DNA of 64,000 nt. Source: Archilochus colubris. Lineage: Eukaryota; Chordata; Aves; Apodiformes; Trochilidae. The position numbers were made by a program, and so were the translations under genes. Of the stretch, positions 1 to 14,160 are shown piece by piece. Location: assembly GCA_023079485.1 (NCBI GenBank), contig CM041115.1, forward strand, positions 40,744,305 through 40,808,304, read 5' to 3'. The notes beneath the pieces were generated by a model that was not told the origin of the DNA, did no database searches, and was given only the letters and a program-made list of their open reading frames with translations. The number at the start of each line of letters is the position of its first letter. The first letter of the stretch is position 1.

Positions 1-2684
1 TACTAACTTTTATCAGTATACTTTAATTTTTCTGCAGATGTGATATGAAGAATATACTCTGCTATACTGTAGTTGAGTTCAGTGATTGTACTGACATCTA
101 CTGGTATAACATTTTTAACATTTATGTGTACTATGTGTGGTAATAAAATGGGAAGGTTTTTATCACTCCCTGCAAGTACCCATTTTACTTTTTTATTTTT
201 GCATTAAAACAACTATGTTAATATGTTCACAACTTACTAATAATGCAATATATTTTCAGGAACTGCATTTCCACTGAAATGAAATATATCATCACAAGGA
301 CTGCAATTCAAGTGATTTGGTTGGTATTTTGGTTGTTATATCAACCAATTTGGTGATTGTTTTACCTCTCTTAGTGATGCATTGAAAGGAACTGGGGACA
401 CTACAAGCTTATTCAGTACTAAACAAATGTCAGTGCAACTACATAAAAAGGACAGAACACATATTTAGCGGCAGGCACAGGTTCTCTACGTCAGAGTTTT
501 AATAGCCCTAATATTGCTGAATTATCACTCTGACTGTGCAGATGTCCTGAAGTATGGCATCTGTCTGAGGGCAGAGAGACACACAACTCCCTCCTGCAGT
601 CCAGTCAGCTCTGACTGAAATTACTTTGACACTTCTTGGAGGAGTGCTTAATTTATAGTTATCCAACCACATCATGAAATAGAATGGAATCCCATTATAA
701 ATGAATGTGCTAAAAAAGCTAATGGGCAGGGAGCTGTATACGTATTATTGCTCTTCCTTCATGCCTTTAAAATACAAAAAGGCAAACAATCAAGAAATTT
801 TAATGGTTCAGTAATAAATTAAAAATATAATTAAAGTAATAGCATTTTCAATGCAATATGCCCTCAGTCACTGAACACTTAAAGGAGGTAATGTCAGTCT
901 TTTTTCACAAATCAGTCTGTAATCCTCAATAGATAACTTTTGCTGTATTTTAGATGTTTCTTTTCCTCAAAATCTGAGGAAGAAAAAGGTATGGTAAGAT
1001 GATACCTTTTAAACAATCTTTCATTGCTAGATTTCAAGTCATGTATCACAAAATGAGAATGTTCTCTTGAATTTTGGTTGTCTGGTTGCAGAGCAACATT
1101 TTTATCTTGACCAGAAGAGAAAGACACAATTCCAGTGGATAAATGGAAAAAACAAAGACTAGGAAATGAGATCCTCTGAGACCGAGCAAAAAACTTGTAT
1201 GTTCTATCTTTCCAAGGATCTTTGAAATAGTCTGTAAAATTATTAATAAAGAAATAAAGAAATAATAATAATAATAAAGAAATTATCAGGGTATGTATAG
1301 CTGCTTTTGCTTGATTTCTGTCTATGCACATTACTGAATCTACTTCATTAACATGATGAGCAAAACACCAATGTAAGACACTTTAGGATGGTGCTAGGTT
1401 GAACAGAGCAACCCTTGAAAAGGTTGTTTTATATTTTACCTGCATTCAGATAGGAAGTACAGTTTTACTCACTTCTTAAATGTGATTATATTTTCTGTCT
1501 CAGGTTTTGAACTTACCAAAACAATAAGAAAATGCTAAGTTTAGGAGGGAGCAGCAGTATTCTTTGTAAGTGATTAAATGCCTAATTTGGGAAGTGAAAA
1601 TATTGGCAGTTATCTTGATTATCAGTAGCTTTGGATATGAGGATATTTTGTACGTGTTAAGATCTCATATTCTTTGTAAATTAAACATCTTAATTACCTT
1701 AGATAAATCCTTTTTTTGCTTCACTCATTATAACAATACATATCTCTCTACAGTTTGCTCAGATAAATGGCTGATCAAGAACCATTTTAAATGCTTTCCC
1801 TCTACTAAGGTAAATCCCTCTAAAAATACAAAACCAATCTTGCTCTGAAAATATAACCAATCTTGCTCAATCTAATCATCTTGACATGACATGTTCCCTG
1901 TGTGGCATAAGTGTAAAGCATTAGGAATACAAAATAATTTACAACAAATGGTCATTATTTAAAAATATATTTATAAGAGTATTTGAGAAGGTATTTTAAA
2001 GACAAATTTATTGTTACATACAAAAACAATATGAAAAGCAGCTTTTAGCTGGGCCTCTTCCAACTGAATCTCGCACAAATATTAGGAAAAATCATATTTC
2101 TTTTGCAGTGTTGATTTCTGAGAATTACATTTCTTTTATATTTTTCAATACAAAATAATACTTGCATATCATTCAAGCCCTAAGGCTGTAGTAGTGGAAA
2201 ATCTAAACTGATATTCAAGGCTACAAATAGTGAATTACTTAAGATATTAGGGAAATGCTGATGAAACTAGAAAATATATGTATTTCAAAATAAGAATTCA
2301 GTGCTCGTAATCAGGCTTAGAGCTGACCTCTTATTTTCCAATTCTGAAAGCACAGCAGTAGTTTGCTCTGTTGTAAAAAGAGATGAAGGTTACGGTACTG
2401 GTAAGTTGCTACAGATGCTTTTAGAAACTTTTCATGTAATTAGACATCACACTTAAATGTCAGTATGACAACATTTTCCATCATGTCCCTTCTGTATTGA
2501 AAAAATTTGAAAAAATCTATCATATACTTTGTGACAGCAGACTCAGCACCCGCCTTTGACTGTCACTGAGCAAAACAAGGGTTCTAGCATGGACTTACCG
2601 ATTCCCTGTTGCTGTGACGATGAAGGTAACCTTAGGCAATCCAGTGTAGCTTTCTCGTAGTCTGGGGCATCAGATTTTAGGTCA
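1..2684. other. AT-rich intergenic DNA upstream of MPDZ
   Basis: I see no gene, RNA gene or recognisable repeat here beyond a short (AAT)n run near 1261-1276. The open frames, for example 912-1331 on the minus strand, have low-complexity compositions and no domain I recognise. Confidence 0.6.
1261..1276. repeat. short (AAT)n microsatellite
   Basis: About five consecutive AAT units within an A-rich stretch that also holds repeated AAATAAAG. Seen directly; no function implied. Confidence 0.7.
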
Positions 2685-3136
2685 GTTAGAGTGAGTCCAT
2701 AGTAGAGCCACAAAATTGATCAGAGAGCTGGAACACCTCTCCTGTGAAGACAGCCTGAGAGAGTTGGGGTAGTTTAGCCTGGAGAACAGAAGGTTCTTAT
2801 TGCAGCCTTCCAGAAGTTAAAGTGGGGTTTATAAAAAAGACTGAGAGAGACCTTTTTACCATGGCCTGTAGCAACAGGACAAGAGGAAACAGTTTTGAAC
2901 TGGAAGAGGCTAAGTTTAGATTAGACAAAAGGAAGATATTATTTACAATGAGGATGGTGGAGCAAGTTACCTGGAGCAGTTGTGGATGTCCCATCCTTGG
3001 AAGTGTTCAAGACCAGGCTGGATGGGGCTTTGAGAAACCTGGTCTAGTAAAAGACATCTTTGTCCATGGCAGAGCGTAGGACTAGGTGATCTTCAAAAGT
3101 CCTTTCCAAAACAAACTGTTCCACAATTCTATGACT
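2685..3136 (+). mobile_element. CR1 LINE 3' fragment (upstream intergenic)
   Basis: The stretch reads as the 3' part of an avian CR1 retrotransposon in sense orientation. Landmarks in order are a GAGTGAGTCCAT start, GATCAGAGAGCTGGA, CTGAGAGAGTTGGGG, TTAGCCTGGAGAACAGAAGG, CCATCCTTGGAAGTGTTCAA, CAGGCTGGATGGGGCT, a CTAGGTGATCTTC motif and the terminal ACAATTCTATGA tail. CR1 elements are normally 5'-truncated and end in such a short octamer-like tail rather than poly(A). Both ends are approximate. It is degenerate; the open frame at 2822-3079 inside it is chance. Together with the second copy in intron 2 it is the main evidence for a bird genome. Confidence 0.9.
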
Positions 3137-6100
3137 TTCCATAGGGTATTACTATTTTTTAAAAGAGTGTTGGTATAGAGGAGAATATACTTTCTAGCTA
3201 ACCACTGCACTTCTTCTAGCAAGGCATCCAGGCACTATCTGACTGTTTCTAATGAAGAATATGAAAAAATTATGGTCATTAATATAATGAATATTTTGTA
3301 TCTGTATTATTGTTCATGTCTTCATACTTAAGTCTTGAATAGATTTTCTTTCATATTTTTTTTCTAAACTTGTACGGGTGCTATGCAAGCTTCTGTGGTA
3401 TGGAGCTCCACATGTTTCACAAAGAATAGTACCCTTCTGCTTTAATTAGTAACTTTTAGTTTAATTTGAGGTGTCCTAGTGCTTGCAGTGAAAGAAACAA
3501 TTAGCTTTTATTTTTCCCTCTTTGTCCCATTTTTTGCTCCACGGTGTCCTTCAGTCAGTCTTGGATTCCTGTAAGCAAAGACTGCAGCAGATATTACATC
3601 ATCTGTTGTGGAAAAATGTTTGATGTTGCACCAGTAGAGACTAATTTGTACATCATCAGTTGTAATCTTGTCCACTAAAAACATTGCCTGTATTTTATTG
3701 AATTGTAAAACAGCAATAAATATTAATCATCTGCATGTGCTGTGGTTTGTTCATTCCCTGTAGCGTATATTTGATAATCATGTGTGTCTACATGATGCAG
3801 CCACAGGGGTACCATGAGCAGGATAGCTACATCAGCACAGTGTCCACTTGGGATAAAATGCTCTACTGCTCAGAACCAATTAGCTGAGTCAAGGTACTGA
3901 ATTAATGTGTATCTAGTGTTTCTGGTATCCAAGTAACTTCTGAACACCTGAAGCTAGCTTGCCTATCTCTACAGCAGTGAATCATGCCACACGGGTGTAT
4001 CTGAAGGGATGGAGAGTAACAAGAAGTCAGGGCTAGTCCCAGCTGCAGCTTGAACCACCCTAGGGTCCAGTTGTGCATAGAAGCTACTAGGGAAATTATG
4101 CCTTTCCTGCTTTTTGACCTTTTAATACATTCAGCAAGATGCAGTGATGGGTAACAGATTACAATATATGCCTCTCCTCACCTGACATTTGGTAAATGTA
4201 GTCCTTGAATTTCTCTCAATTTCTCTTGTGTGTTCAGCTGATTTATTTACAATTTTGAAGAGAAATTAAGAACCCTTTTTTTTTTTGAGCCATCTGCCAA
4301 ATTAATTTGAAGTGTAAACCTCTTGTTGATTCTCTCCAAGTTTCTGTGCTGAAAGTTGTCAGATTTATTATTTCACTCATTGGAGAAATACTTACTGAAT
4401 TTAAACAGATGTTCAAATTCTTTCATTTCTACTGTTTGAGATTCCTGCCTGGTCTTAATGAGTGTCTTCAGTACCTCTGAGTTACAAGTTGTTTATGTTC
4501 CCACAGAAAATTTAGTTTTTCACATCTACCATCCAGGTTGAAAAATCACTTCCCCTTGCAGCCCTGCTACAATTGTAAGGCAAAAACTCCTGTAAGCAAT
4601 GCATAACTGTCACTTCTGTACGTGGTACACACTCCTCTATCAAGCTGCTGATGCTTATGGCTTAGTGAAAGCTTGTGGCTCTTGAAAGCCAGAAGGCAAA
4701 ACCAGTATATAGATATATATTTTTTCAAAACTCTTTATAATTGAATATACACATACTGGTTTTGAATGAAACTGCAGAGGTCAAGTAAGTCTTATTGCAT
4801 TATTTGGAAAATACGTTTTCCTGTTCAAAGTATTTCCTTTACAATTCATAAAATAGGATTAAAATAAAGACATTGCCAAAATTCACAGCTTTATATGGAG
4901 AAAGAGACCTGTCTGCAGGTTCCCATGAGACAAAAAGTAGAAGGAATCTGGACTGGGATCCAAAGAAACTGTGATTAGTCCAGCTTAGCATAGGTTTCCA
5001 AATACTTAGATGACTACGCCTTGTTATGGTTTTTAGGGGCTTCTTGGGAATACTGAGAAGAGAACATTTGCCATCTTATGAAATCATGCTGTGCCAAAAG
5101 CTGCCTTAGCAAGGAAGACCATTGACAAAGGTACTCAAATCTTTCTCACTCCTGGCACTGAGGCACTTCCCATCACGTAAGGTTTACTCATAATGAAGTT
5201 CTCTGGTCAGATGATACTTGAAACAAAAACATTCTCACTTTCATGCAGTGTAGAGATGTCCACATTTAGTCAAAAGTTTGGTAGGCAGACTCTCCACCTG
5301 AAGTGAAGCAAATCTTGATTCTATTTTCATTCCTCCCTTTGTTTGGACTAAGAGCCTTCTTGATCAAGGACACTACTATGAATTTCCTGGAGTGAGCCAA
5401 GTTAGCAACTTCTAAGTAACAATGATGCAATGTATGAGGGAAACAGTCCTGAGGCCAAATGCAGGGACTGTGCCTAAATTAGCTGGGATAATCTAGGTTA
5501 TTTTTGCAAGAAATGTGAGTATAAATCCATTCCAAGAGGGATCCCAATTAATTCTCAAATTCTTCCTTAAAAAAAAATGAAGAAGCAGGGTACTCTTTGA
5601 TCCTTGTGGTACCTGGACAGGAAGGTCTTTTCTAACATTGAGGTCTGTGTACAGTCCTTCAAATCAGATAGAAATCTATGAATTCTATCAAGGCTTACCT
5701 AAGGGTAGATGAAAAGTGCATCAGGAGATAAAGATGTAGTCATCTAGGTAAACTCATTGTCACAAACCTATTGCTGATGGATCTCCAGGCATGAAAATCC
5801 AGGCAGCAGACATGGACAGAGCTGAGTGTTGGGAATAACAATACTGGTAGCATTCTCCAGGTATTTACACATTAAGAGTGTGGAGAATGTCTTTTTTACC
5901 TCTCCAGCTGGGGAAAATTCCATAAGAACTGTTTCTCTCTAACTTTTCTGAGGATAGTTTCAAAACTCAGATCCAACATCTATTCCTCTACAAAGGAATG
6001 GACAGTGGCATTATTAGAAAAAGAATCTGCAGATGTCTGCTGTGAGGATGTCACTGCAGGCACAGATGTCTAAAGGCACCAGCAGCGTCCCTGCAGTGTA

Positions 6101-9100
6101 GTCCATGTGAGCTGTCATGCATTAAGTCCCAGAAAAGAACACACACAGCAACCTGGAACAGGGAAGAAGGAAGGCTGCTTGTAGCCACAGGAGCAGGGAT
6201 GATGGGCTCTGTGCTGCAGGGAAGAGGATTGTAAGCAAATTAGTGGTCTCAATTTGGGTACGGATAATTCCAGCTAGTTTATGGAAAGAGAAGTCCTAAA
6301 AACTACAAGGGTTGTTCTTCTGCTGGCTTCCTTTCTGTCTCTCCTGTCAAGTCTTTCCTACTGAAAAGCATTCAGTTGGGGGATGTGGAAACATCTATTT
6401 TGCTGCCTGAAGCAGTTCCTTTCTTTTGTTCAAGTAGTATTTTAGAAAACAGATATTAATTTTGGAACTTTTTCATGTTCAAATGTCAGTGTATGTTGAG
6501 GTAATATATTGTTATGAGATTTTAAAAGTTCAGAATTTTTGTCCCCTTTATCTTCCCATGTTTTTGTATTTTCCTGGGCATTTACAATTCTGTTTTTTAA
6601 AGCTCAAATTCTCAAATTATTTGGACATGAGAGAGAAGAGGGTGGGAGGGAAAGAGTGATTTTTATTTAGCTAGGCTTTGTTTATTTTCTTAAAGGACAT
6701 TATTCTTCATTCCTCCTGTACACAAATTAATTTCAGAGTTCAAATATTATTAAGAGCAGCTTTAAAATTCATCACTTTGCAGTTTTTAAAGCCATTTCCT
6801 CTTGGTTTGTCCTCTTGGCAACAAATAATAAAAGGCAACCATATTAAAAAAAAAATTGCAGTTCATTTGAGCCTGTCTTTGCATAACGCATTTTGATTCT
6901 GACTGGTTGTAGACTTGATGCTGTCTCAAGCCAGAAAACTAGATGAAATTTTTTGGTGCCTTGAGATCTTATCTGCAGCTTTGAACACTGCATGAATCCT
7001 TAAACGTTGGAGAGGAAAAAAAAACACCTAAGACTATGACAGTGGCAACACCATCTAGCAAGAGAGTGACCTGTTTTCTGCATACAAAGTTGTGAGTACA
7101 GATGGGCAACTATTTTACTGAAGTGAGGGTTTCAGCTTACTACAGCTCTGTGCCTTAATGTGGAATAGTTGTTTTTACTTGTGGTGGAACTTTATGGCTC
7201 TTGTTGAACAGCTAAGGGCAATTTTTTACAATTCACACCAAATTCTTTAAGAGCTCCTCATGGCAATACCATGATAAGAAGGAACCCTAACCTATAGAGA
7301 AGTAGTTGGCCTAAACCAAAGTGCACTTTTACAGAAAAAAGGGATTTAGTAAATTGGCTTCCTGCTCTAACTCATATCTTCAAGTCTTGGTGAGATTACA
7401 GTTAAAGTGCATTTGGTTTTTTTTTTTTGATGTGACAAAATGATTTTAGTGTTAAGTTTCTGTTTAAAAATGAAGTAAAATGGAGTTTTCAGTTGTTAGA
7501 TACTTCTATAAATGGGCTTATTTAAGAAACAAAACTCCTTTTAAGTTTTTAGCTAGTTCAAATCTCTTTCCTCGGTGTGGTTTTCTAGTACTTTCTTGGT
7601 GGCATGTAGGAATGGTGAACTCCTTTGCAGAGGCTGAGCACATACAAATCCAAGTCCAGCACCAGAAAAGCAAGTTGTAAGGCTTTTTACATCAGTGAAC
7701 CTGCCCGAGATGTTTAAACTTGGACAGTTGCAGATATCCTCGCTCACATCTGGGCAAACAGTCTGTACCACAAAGCACCAGAGGTTTCATTTGTCCATCC
7801 AACTCACTGAATAGGAGATATTCTCAATAGGAGAGAGGTTCCCTCCACTCTTCCTATTTTTACAGGTGCTGATCTGCCCATACAAGGTAGCATTGTTATA
7901 GGATAACAAAGATAATGAAAAATGAAGCCTTTCTCCCGGGTAGTTACTTCAAGAGATTAGAGCTATTTCCACGGGAGATGTCACCTGCCACCTGCAAATG
8001 ACTGGAATGATGTGAATGAGCAATGTGTAGATTCCAAGTTCGATGAAGACCATGAAGTGTCTGGATTTTAGAATCAAAACCTCCATACCAACACTAACAC
8101 TGTGTTGGTAACTCCTTGTTTGTAATAGTCAGACATGCAACTCAACTGCACATTAGTGGTACTGACTACATCTCACAATGCTTGTAATACTAATAGTTTA
8201 GTTCTAAACAAAAGTGCAGCTTTGTCACAAATAAAGTAAAAGAAGGTCACAGATTGTACATTGTGGCCTCGTCCCTACACATCTTAAAACTGAGGGAGAC
8301 AAGGAGAACCATGTGGAAACAGCTCCTTTGGAAAAGCATTTGTGGAAGGTCACAAAGGAGAGTTATTTGCAAGGTCTCTCTGTACACATGGTGACTTGGC
8401 AAAGTGATCTTCTGTAAATCTTGCCCTCTCAAACAGACAAGTCTGATAATGGTCCTTCTCTGAGACTGGGAGATAGCATTTTGATGTGAATTGAAGACAA
8501 CATATATACTTAAAGGTAGTCTGTGTCACATGCTCTATAGGACAGGATCTCAGACACACTGATCAGCTAAATAGTGCATGCAGAGGAAAATAAAAGCTAT
8601 TTGGACAGGGATAAATTGCAGAGTCATATGTCAAACTGATCTATACATACTGCTCTGCTTTACTTTAGTTTATCAATGCATCTCCAAGATAATTTATCCT
8701 GGAAATAAATCAAGCTGCCAGAGAAATATTTCCTTTTCTTCCTATAAACATGACTCTTTCCCATCTAATGTACTAAAGTTTACGGGCTGTAAAGCTGGTT
8801 AATCACATGGTATTTTTTTCAGATTAGTTTATACAACTGCTCTGATACTCCAACACTTATGGAAGAGGGGCTATCATTTTCAGTATATAACATTTAGATG
8901 AGTAGCTGCATACAAACTCCTGAACTAGTCAAGTCAGTCCCTCTCATCCTCCGTTTTTCAAAACTCATGAAAATCTCATGTATGACCTGCCCAATTTCCT
9001 AACACAGAATTGATTAATGAAATATTGTCTTGTCTCTTTAAATAGTGGAACAACTGTTGCATGGAAACTATCCCAAATTATATGTCACTCTGGACTGTGT

Positions 9101-12100
9101 TCCTTGAGGAACATCTGAAAAAAAGGCTTTTAAAACTGATTTTCTGGGAATGAGGTCTACCAAAGATGTGGCCACCTTTATCAAAAGACTCTGAAAAAAA
9201 AAAAAAAAAAGGAAGCCTTAATCTGACAAAACCAGACTCTCCTTCTTGTAGGTTTAATGAGTCTGAAAAATCTATGATAAGGTTAATATGCTTTGTTGCT
9301 TTTTTGACTTCACTGCTCTGCTATGAGCAAGGCCTGTGGTTTTAAGCAATCCTGTTTGTGTGTAAATAAATGCCCTTTCAATTTGCCATAATTTCAAGTA
9401 TTTTGTTTTGTAGTTATAAAAAATTAACATACCTTTTATGATTTTTTCCTCTCTTTTACCTTACGGGGCATTCTTTCTTGTCGACGCACATGTGTATCCT
9501 CCAATAGCAATAATAACAGTTATGAAGTATATGCCCAGGGGAGACAATTTCCCTAAAAACCTTTAAAATGTAAATCTATGCAACATTCTTGCCAACATGT
9601 ATGGTCCAGTAACTGAAACTAATATTCTCTACTTGCCAGCATAACAACCCAAAAATTGAATAAATTCCAAGCACCAAAGTTAAGAAAAAGTTCCTAATTT
9701 TCAGCAGTGCATAACATGCTTGGTGTTAACTCCAACTGAATAGTTACTTCTTGCCATCTGCCTTTTAAAGCATAACTTTTATGTCGAGGTGATGGAGAAG
9801 AAGAGTGTTATATTTAATTTGACTGTATGCTTCTACTGGTATAACTTCTGAAAAATGTAGTACAAAATACTACAGAGATAGAATTTTTCAAGCATAAAGA
9901 AAAAAAATATATATTTCCAAGTCCTTCCTGGGTCCCTAAAATACATATTCTGCATTAGGGTATGTAATACCCATGTCGATATTAAACCAGAATAGCCACA
10001 GTTATATAACTAAACAATTACTGTTGTCAATGCATCTTTTTTGTTAGAAAATAAATTGACTTGTGCCATAAATGTTGTCAAATATGTTTCAGAGGCAATG
10101 TCCTTCTCACAGTGAAGTCAATGTTTGTGGCTCAGATAGAGCAGGATTGGACTCTCATTTCATTTGTTAGATCCTGTTCCCATTACTATTTTAAAAGACT
10201 GCATTCCCAGCAGTGGTCTAATGAATGATTTAATAGACACAGAGCCTTGTTTTCATGGCCCTGATATTTTTGTGAAGACACTTTTTCAAAGTAAACATCT
10301 CCCTCATGTTTTCTAACAAATCTAAGCAGTACATCATTAATACTAATTGCTGATATTTTACCAGCAGTAGCTCAATCAGGAAGGCAGATATCTTATCCAA
10401 TATTGATACTTCTACCATGATCATGTTATAAATTTGCCTGAAAAATGAAATATTACTGGTGACTAATACTGAGAACATAAAACTAGTACTTTTTTAGTTC
10501 CCCTTCATCTCCTCATTATGAGTCCTTTTTGCTGGAAAACAGTATTTTGTGGTCACAATAAGTCTTTTGAAGAAAGCCTAAATTTGACAAAACTCCTTGC
10601 AGTTTTTATTTAAAATCAAATGGATAAATTAATGTAAACGTATCAATTATTTTTTAGTTTGTAAACCCATTTAGACATGAAATACAAAGCAGATTCACTT
10701 TCTTTGTATTTTAAGAACATTTTAAGGGCAGCATCTCCCAAACTTACAAAACATTAATGGCCATACTACTTATGCTAATGAAGCCATGCCATAATTTAAA
10801 CAATGTGCGTCACTGTCCATCACCTAATCCACTCTAGGAAATCATTAATACTTTGAGACCTTCCTTTTCTGGGAAAGGGCTGCTGAGCCAACATGGTTTC
10901 CTCATTGTAGCATCAGTGAAATTACTACATTCTTGTCATATTATATAACACTTCCATCAAAAAGAATAAATGAGTATACACTAATTGCTGATGTCTTTCT
11001 AGTTATCTTTCTAAACCTATCAGCAGCTGTATCTACAAGACCACTTGAGCAGTTTGCTCCACTTGCTAGAACCATGTTTGCATGATGCTTCCTAAGACTC
11101 ATCAGCTACTGTACATGGGAGCTCACTATGCTACTGTGATGTAAATTCCCCTTACAGATGTGTTGCACCTTTAGCTGTTTGTGGGTACAGCTATTTTAGC
11201 ATAATTAAAACATGCAAATATTTTTAACACAGGCATGTAGAATGATGTTTTGAACTTCAGCAGGTATAATCTACGTAATGTATACTTCAAGGGACTTGAT
11301 AAAACTTGAATATAATTGGAAATGCAAGTAGACTTTGGAATACCAGTTTGCATGTTAAAAATTATCTGAAATATATGCAATATAAATACAAGTTGCCATG
11401 GGAAGAGATATTACACAGATGATGTTATTATACTTCAGGAATAAAGTAGCATTGCACCTAATTTTGACCTATGTTTAGCTTGAAATAAATTTAGATTAGA
11501 AATAAGATAGATTATTTCAATGGGATGTCATGCCTAAGACTGAACAACAGAAAAATGACAACAGCTGTCTGATTTTGAACTTATCTACTGTGGCCTATTT
11601 ATTGAACAATGAGACATGCAAACTCGTTGTGCCTTATTTTTAAGAGTTCATTCTGGATTTAAAAAAGGCTCTTGTAACACAGAATGCTGGTGGAACAGTT
11701 TATAGAGCTTGTGATGTTCTATCTGTAGCAAACAGAGCCTCTGTATTTGATATAAAAAAGTGAAATAGTCACCAGTGCATGCTGGATGTAACCTGAAAAT
11801 AAAATCTTGTTTTCACTCAGTGAAGAAGTGGGAGAATAATTGTTAAGTTTAACTACATGTCTATTCTAATATAAAACAGAGTAAAAAAGGTAGCTAATAA
11901 TTTGGAGTTCTTCAATCTGTCAACAGTAATAAGCAAGAGAAATATTGTTTGAAGGGTCAGCTTTTTTCAGAAGTTAATATTCCAAATTAAAAAAATCATC
12001 CATCCATGAACAAAAAGTTTACATGATAAACCTTCTGTCTGTTAAACTCTTAGTACCGGGTTTGTACCAGGAATACTCTGGTCTATCTCCAGAACAGTAC

Positions 12101-12600
12101 CTTTCTTTAAATTGTTCGTGGGACAAAAACAAAACCAAAACCCACCCCAACCAACTATCACTTCATTATGATGATGCTCCCAGTTAAAATCCATTTGGCA
12201 CCTAAGGCAGAGAACCAAGCCCTAAAGCAAACCGGAATAGAGCGGGCCGAGCCCCGGAGGGCTGGGGATGTGGGGTGCTCGCAGGGCAGCCCGGGGTCCC
12301 CTCCCTGAGCGGTCATCTACAGCGAAGAGTGATCTCCTGACAAGGAGAAGGAGAAACCGTGATCCCGGCAATGTTTCCAGAGTGAAACAAAGTCAACAAA
12401 CAGCAAAATACTTCAATTTCTTCCAGAACTAGATTTATTTTTTTTTTACGGCCGTTGCAAACTCTCCTGCGTCACACGCGTTATTCCTACGGTGGCTATC
12501 GAGACGTGAACACAGTACACGACACCTTCCTTCACTGGTGGGTGAGGCACTAGCCAGCTGTTGCTTAGCGGTAAAATCATCCTTTGATTAGCCTTATGAC
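3137..12600. other. AT-rich intergenic DNA, no gene seen
   Basis: About 9.5 kb without a supportable gene. It contains homopolymer runs (T runs near 4276 and 7420, a 17-base A run at 9194-9210) and short non-conserved open frames. No tRNA, rRNA, LTR pair or CRISPR-like array was visible. The last few hundred bases (from about 12,230) become GC-richer toward the CpG island. Distal regulatory elements may lie here, but sequence alone does not show them. Confidence 0.5.
9194..9210. repeat. poly(A) run, 17 bases
   Basis: Uninterrupted A tract within AT-rich intergenic DNA. There is no adjacent element or target-site duplication that I could identify, so it is listed only as a simple repeat. Confidence 0.8.
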
Positions 12601-12689
12601 TTTCTTAATCATTTTGTCTAACTTCATCGTGGGATGTTCGCTGTCCTGAGCGTTTCTTTTTAACATTTCCAAGCACTTCCCTTTTCATC

Positions 12690-14160
12690 CCTACCAGCCC
12701 AGGCTTATGTCGCTGAAGCCGAGGGGGGAAAGGAGGCTGGGGGCAGCGGGGAAGCACGAATGGGCAGCCCCTGGCCTCACGGCAGGGTCCGGCCCAGCCG
12801 GGGAGGCAGAGGCGAGCCTGCCGCCGCCCGACTGTCAAGAACGAACCGTCGGCCCGGGAAGCCGAGGAGGGAGAACCAGGGTAGCCGGGCTCCGCGGAGA
12901 CATTCCCGCCAAGCCGTGCGATCTGCCCCATCTGCCTCCTCGGCCGCAGCCGGAGGGACAGAAACTTTCCTGGAAGAGCAGCGACGCGACAGGCCGGGGA
13001 AGGAGCGGGCCAGGATTCCCTCAAGCGTGCCCCCAGCCTGCCTCATACTCCCGCCCCTTGTCCCAAGATGCGCCCGCAGTCCCGCTCCGCACTGCGGGCG
13101 GCCGCCCGAGCCAGCCCACGGGGGGGCTCGGCGCCCGGAGTCCTGCCACCGGAGTAGCCGCGCCGGGCCGGGCCGGGCCGGGCTGGGCTGGGCGGGGGGG
13201 GGCTGCGGGGCCCAGGATTAGGTTTCAGGCCGCCGGGGCGTGCCTGAGTGCGCTTCCCCCGCGGCGCGGCTCGGCGCCGTTACTTGGGGGCGGGAAGGGC
13301 GAAGACGGAAAGCGGGGCCCGCTGAGCCGCTGGGGTAAGCGGGGCGCCGGGGTGGGCCTCGGGGAGCGGGACAAGCCTGCCGGTGTCGTCGTCTGGGGAT
13401 GCGGGAAAGGCAGGGAGGGGCCCGCGGTGCCACAGGAGTTTCTGAGCTGCCTCTTAAAACGTGTTTATCTCTAGAAGTTGTTTTTATTATTGTTGTGTTG
13501 ATCCGGTGTGTTTTGCGGGGGCCGGGGAGGCGGCTGGAGGAGGTGAGGACCATGGAACCGGAGGAGGGAGGGGCGTGGGAGGTGAGGGGGCATAAGCCTG
13601 TTGCTTGCTCCACGTCCATCTCGACCGAGCGGAGATGTCCGCGGGCGGCGGAGAGCGACGCTGGGGGCCGGGCCGGGCCGCGGCTCCGGCCTGCGGCAGG
13701 GGAGCGGTCCGCGGGCTCGGGCGGCCTGGCGGGGAGTCGTCCTCATGTAAACAAAAGCCGAGCCTTGCCCGGCTGCCGCAGGGAGCCCCGCTCGCCGCCT
13801 CTGCTCCCCCCCCGCGTTTTGTTTGTCACCCTAGCGGGAGTGTTCAGTGCCTCACCTGCTGCCGCCTCGGCTCCCCGGTCGGCCGCAGCCCGGTCCTCGC
13901 CGAGCGCTTGCAGTCGGCGGCGGTGAGACTCGCTGGGAGACACGGCTGGCCCGAAGGCCCGGGTGAGACCGGCGCTTTCCGCCACGGCGGTGTACAGGCT
14001 CCTGGCGAAGCCGCCATCCGAGTCCTCGAGTGCCCGTGTCGGTACCTGTTGCAGTGCTGGTGTTGGCGTTTCTGGCAGGTCCGGACCCAGCTGCGGCTGT
14101 CTGGCATCCCTGGGTCCGCATGACAGCGTGAGCCTTCAGGCACAGTGGAAGTAGAGGGGC
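12690..14160 (+). promoter_or_regulatory. MPDZ: CpG island: probable MPDZ promoter and 5' UTR exon 1
   Basis: About 1.5 kb of very GC- and CpG-rich DNA stands out sharply from AT-rich flanks. GGGCGG GC boxes occur at 13096-13101, 13190-13195, 13288-13293 and 13643-13648, and no TATA box is obvious. It is the only island in the window and lies 7.5 kb upstream of the exon holding the start codon, so it is inferred to be the MPDZ promoter. Exon 1 should be non-coding and end at a donor in or near the island. Candidates are GTAAGC at 13335, GTGAGG near 13540, GTGAGA at 13923 and GTGAGA at 13963. The long open frames on both strands here are a by-product of high GC. I cannot choose the transcription start site. 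Confidence 0.85.
13163..13202 (+). repeat. CCGGG/CTGGG pentamer repeat ending in a G9 run
   Basis: Four CCGGG units are followed by two CTGGG units, then C and nine consecutive G. This gives seven G runs separated by one or two bases, a pattern compatible with G-quadruplex formation on the + strand. It sits inside the CpG island and includes the GC box at 13190-13195. Confidence 0.85.

Noticed and set aside
2797..3079. Overlapping open frames at 2797-2994 (-) and 2822-3079 (+)
   Set aside because: Both lie wholly inside the CR1 fragment and do not correspond to an intact CR1 reading frame.
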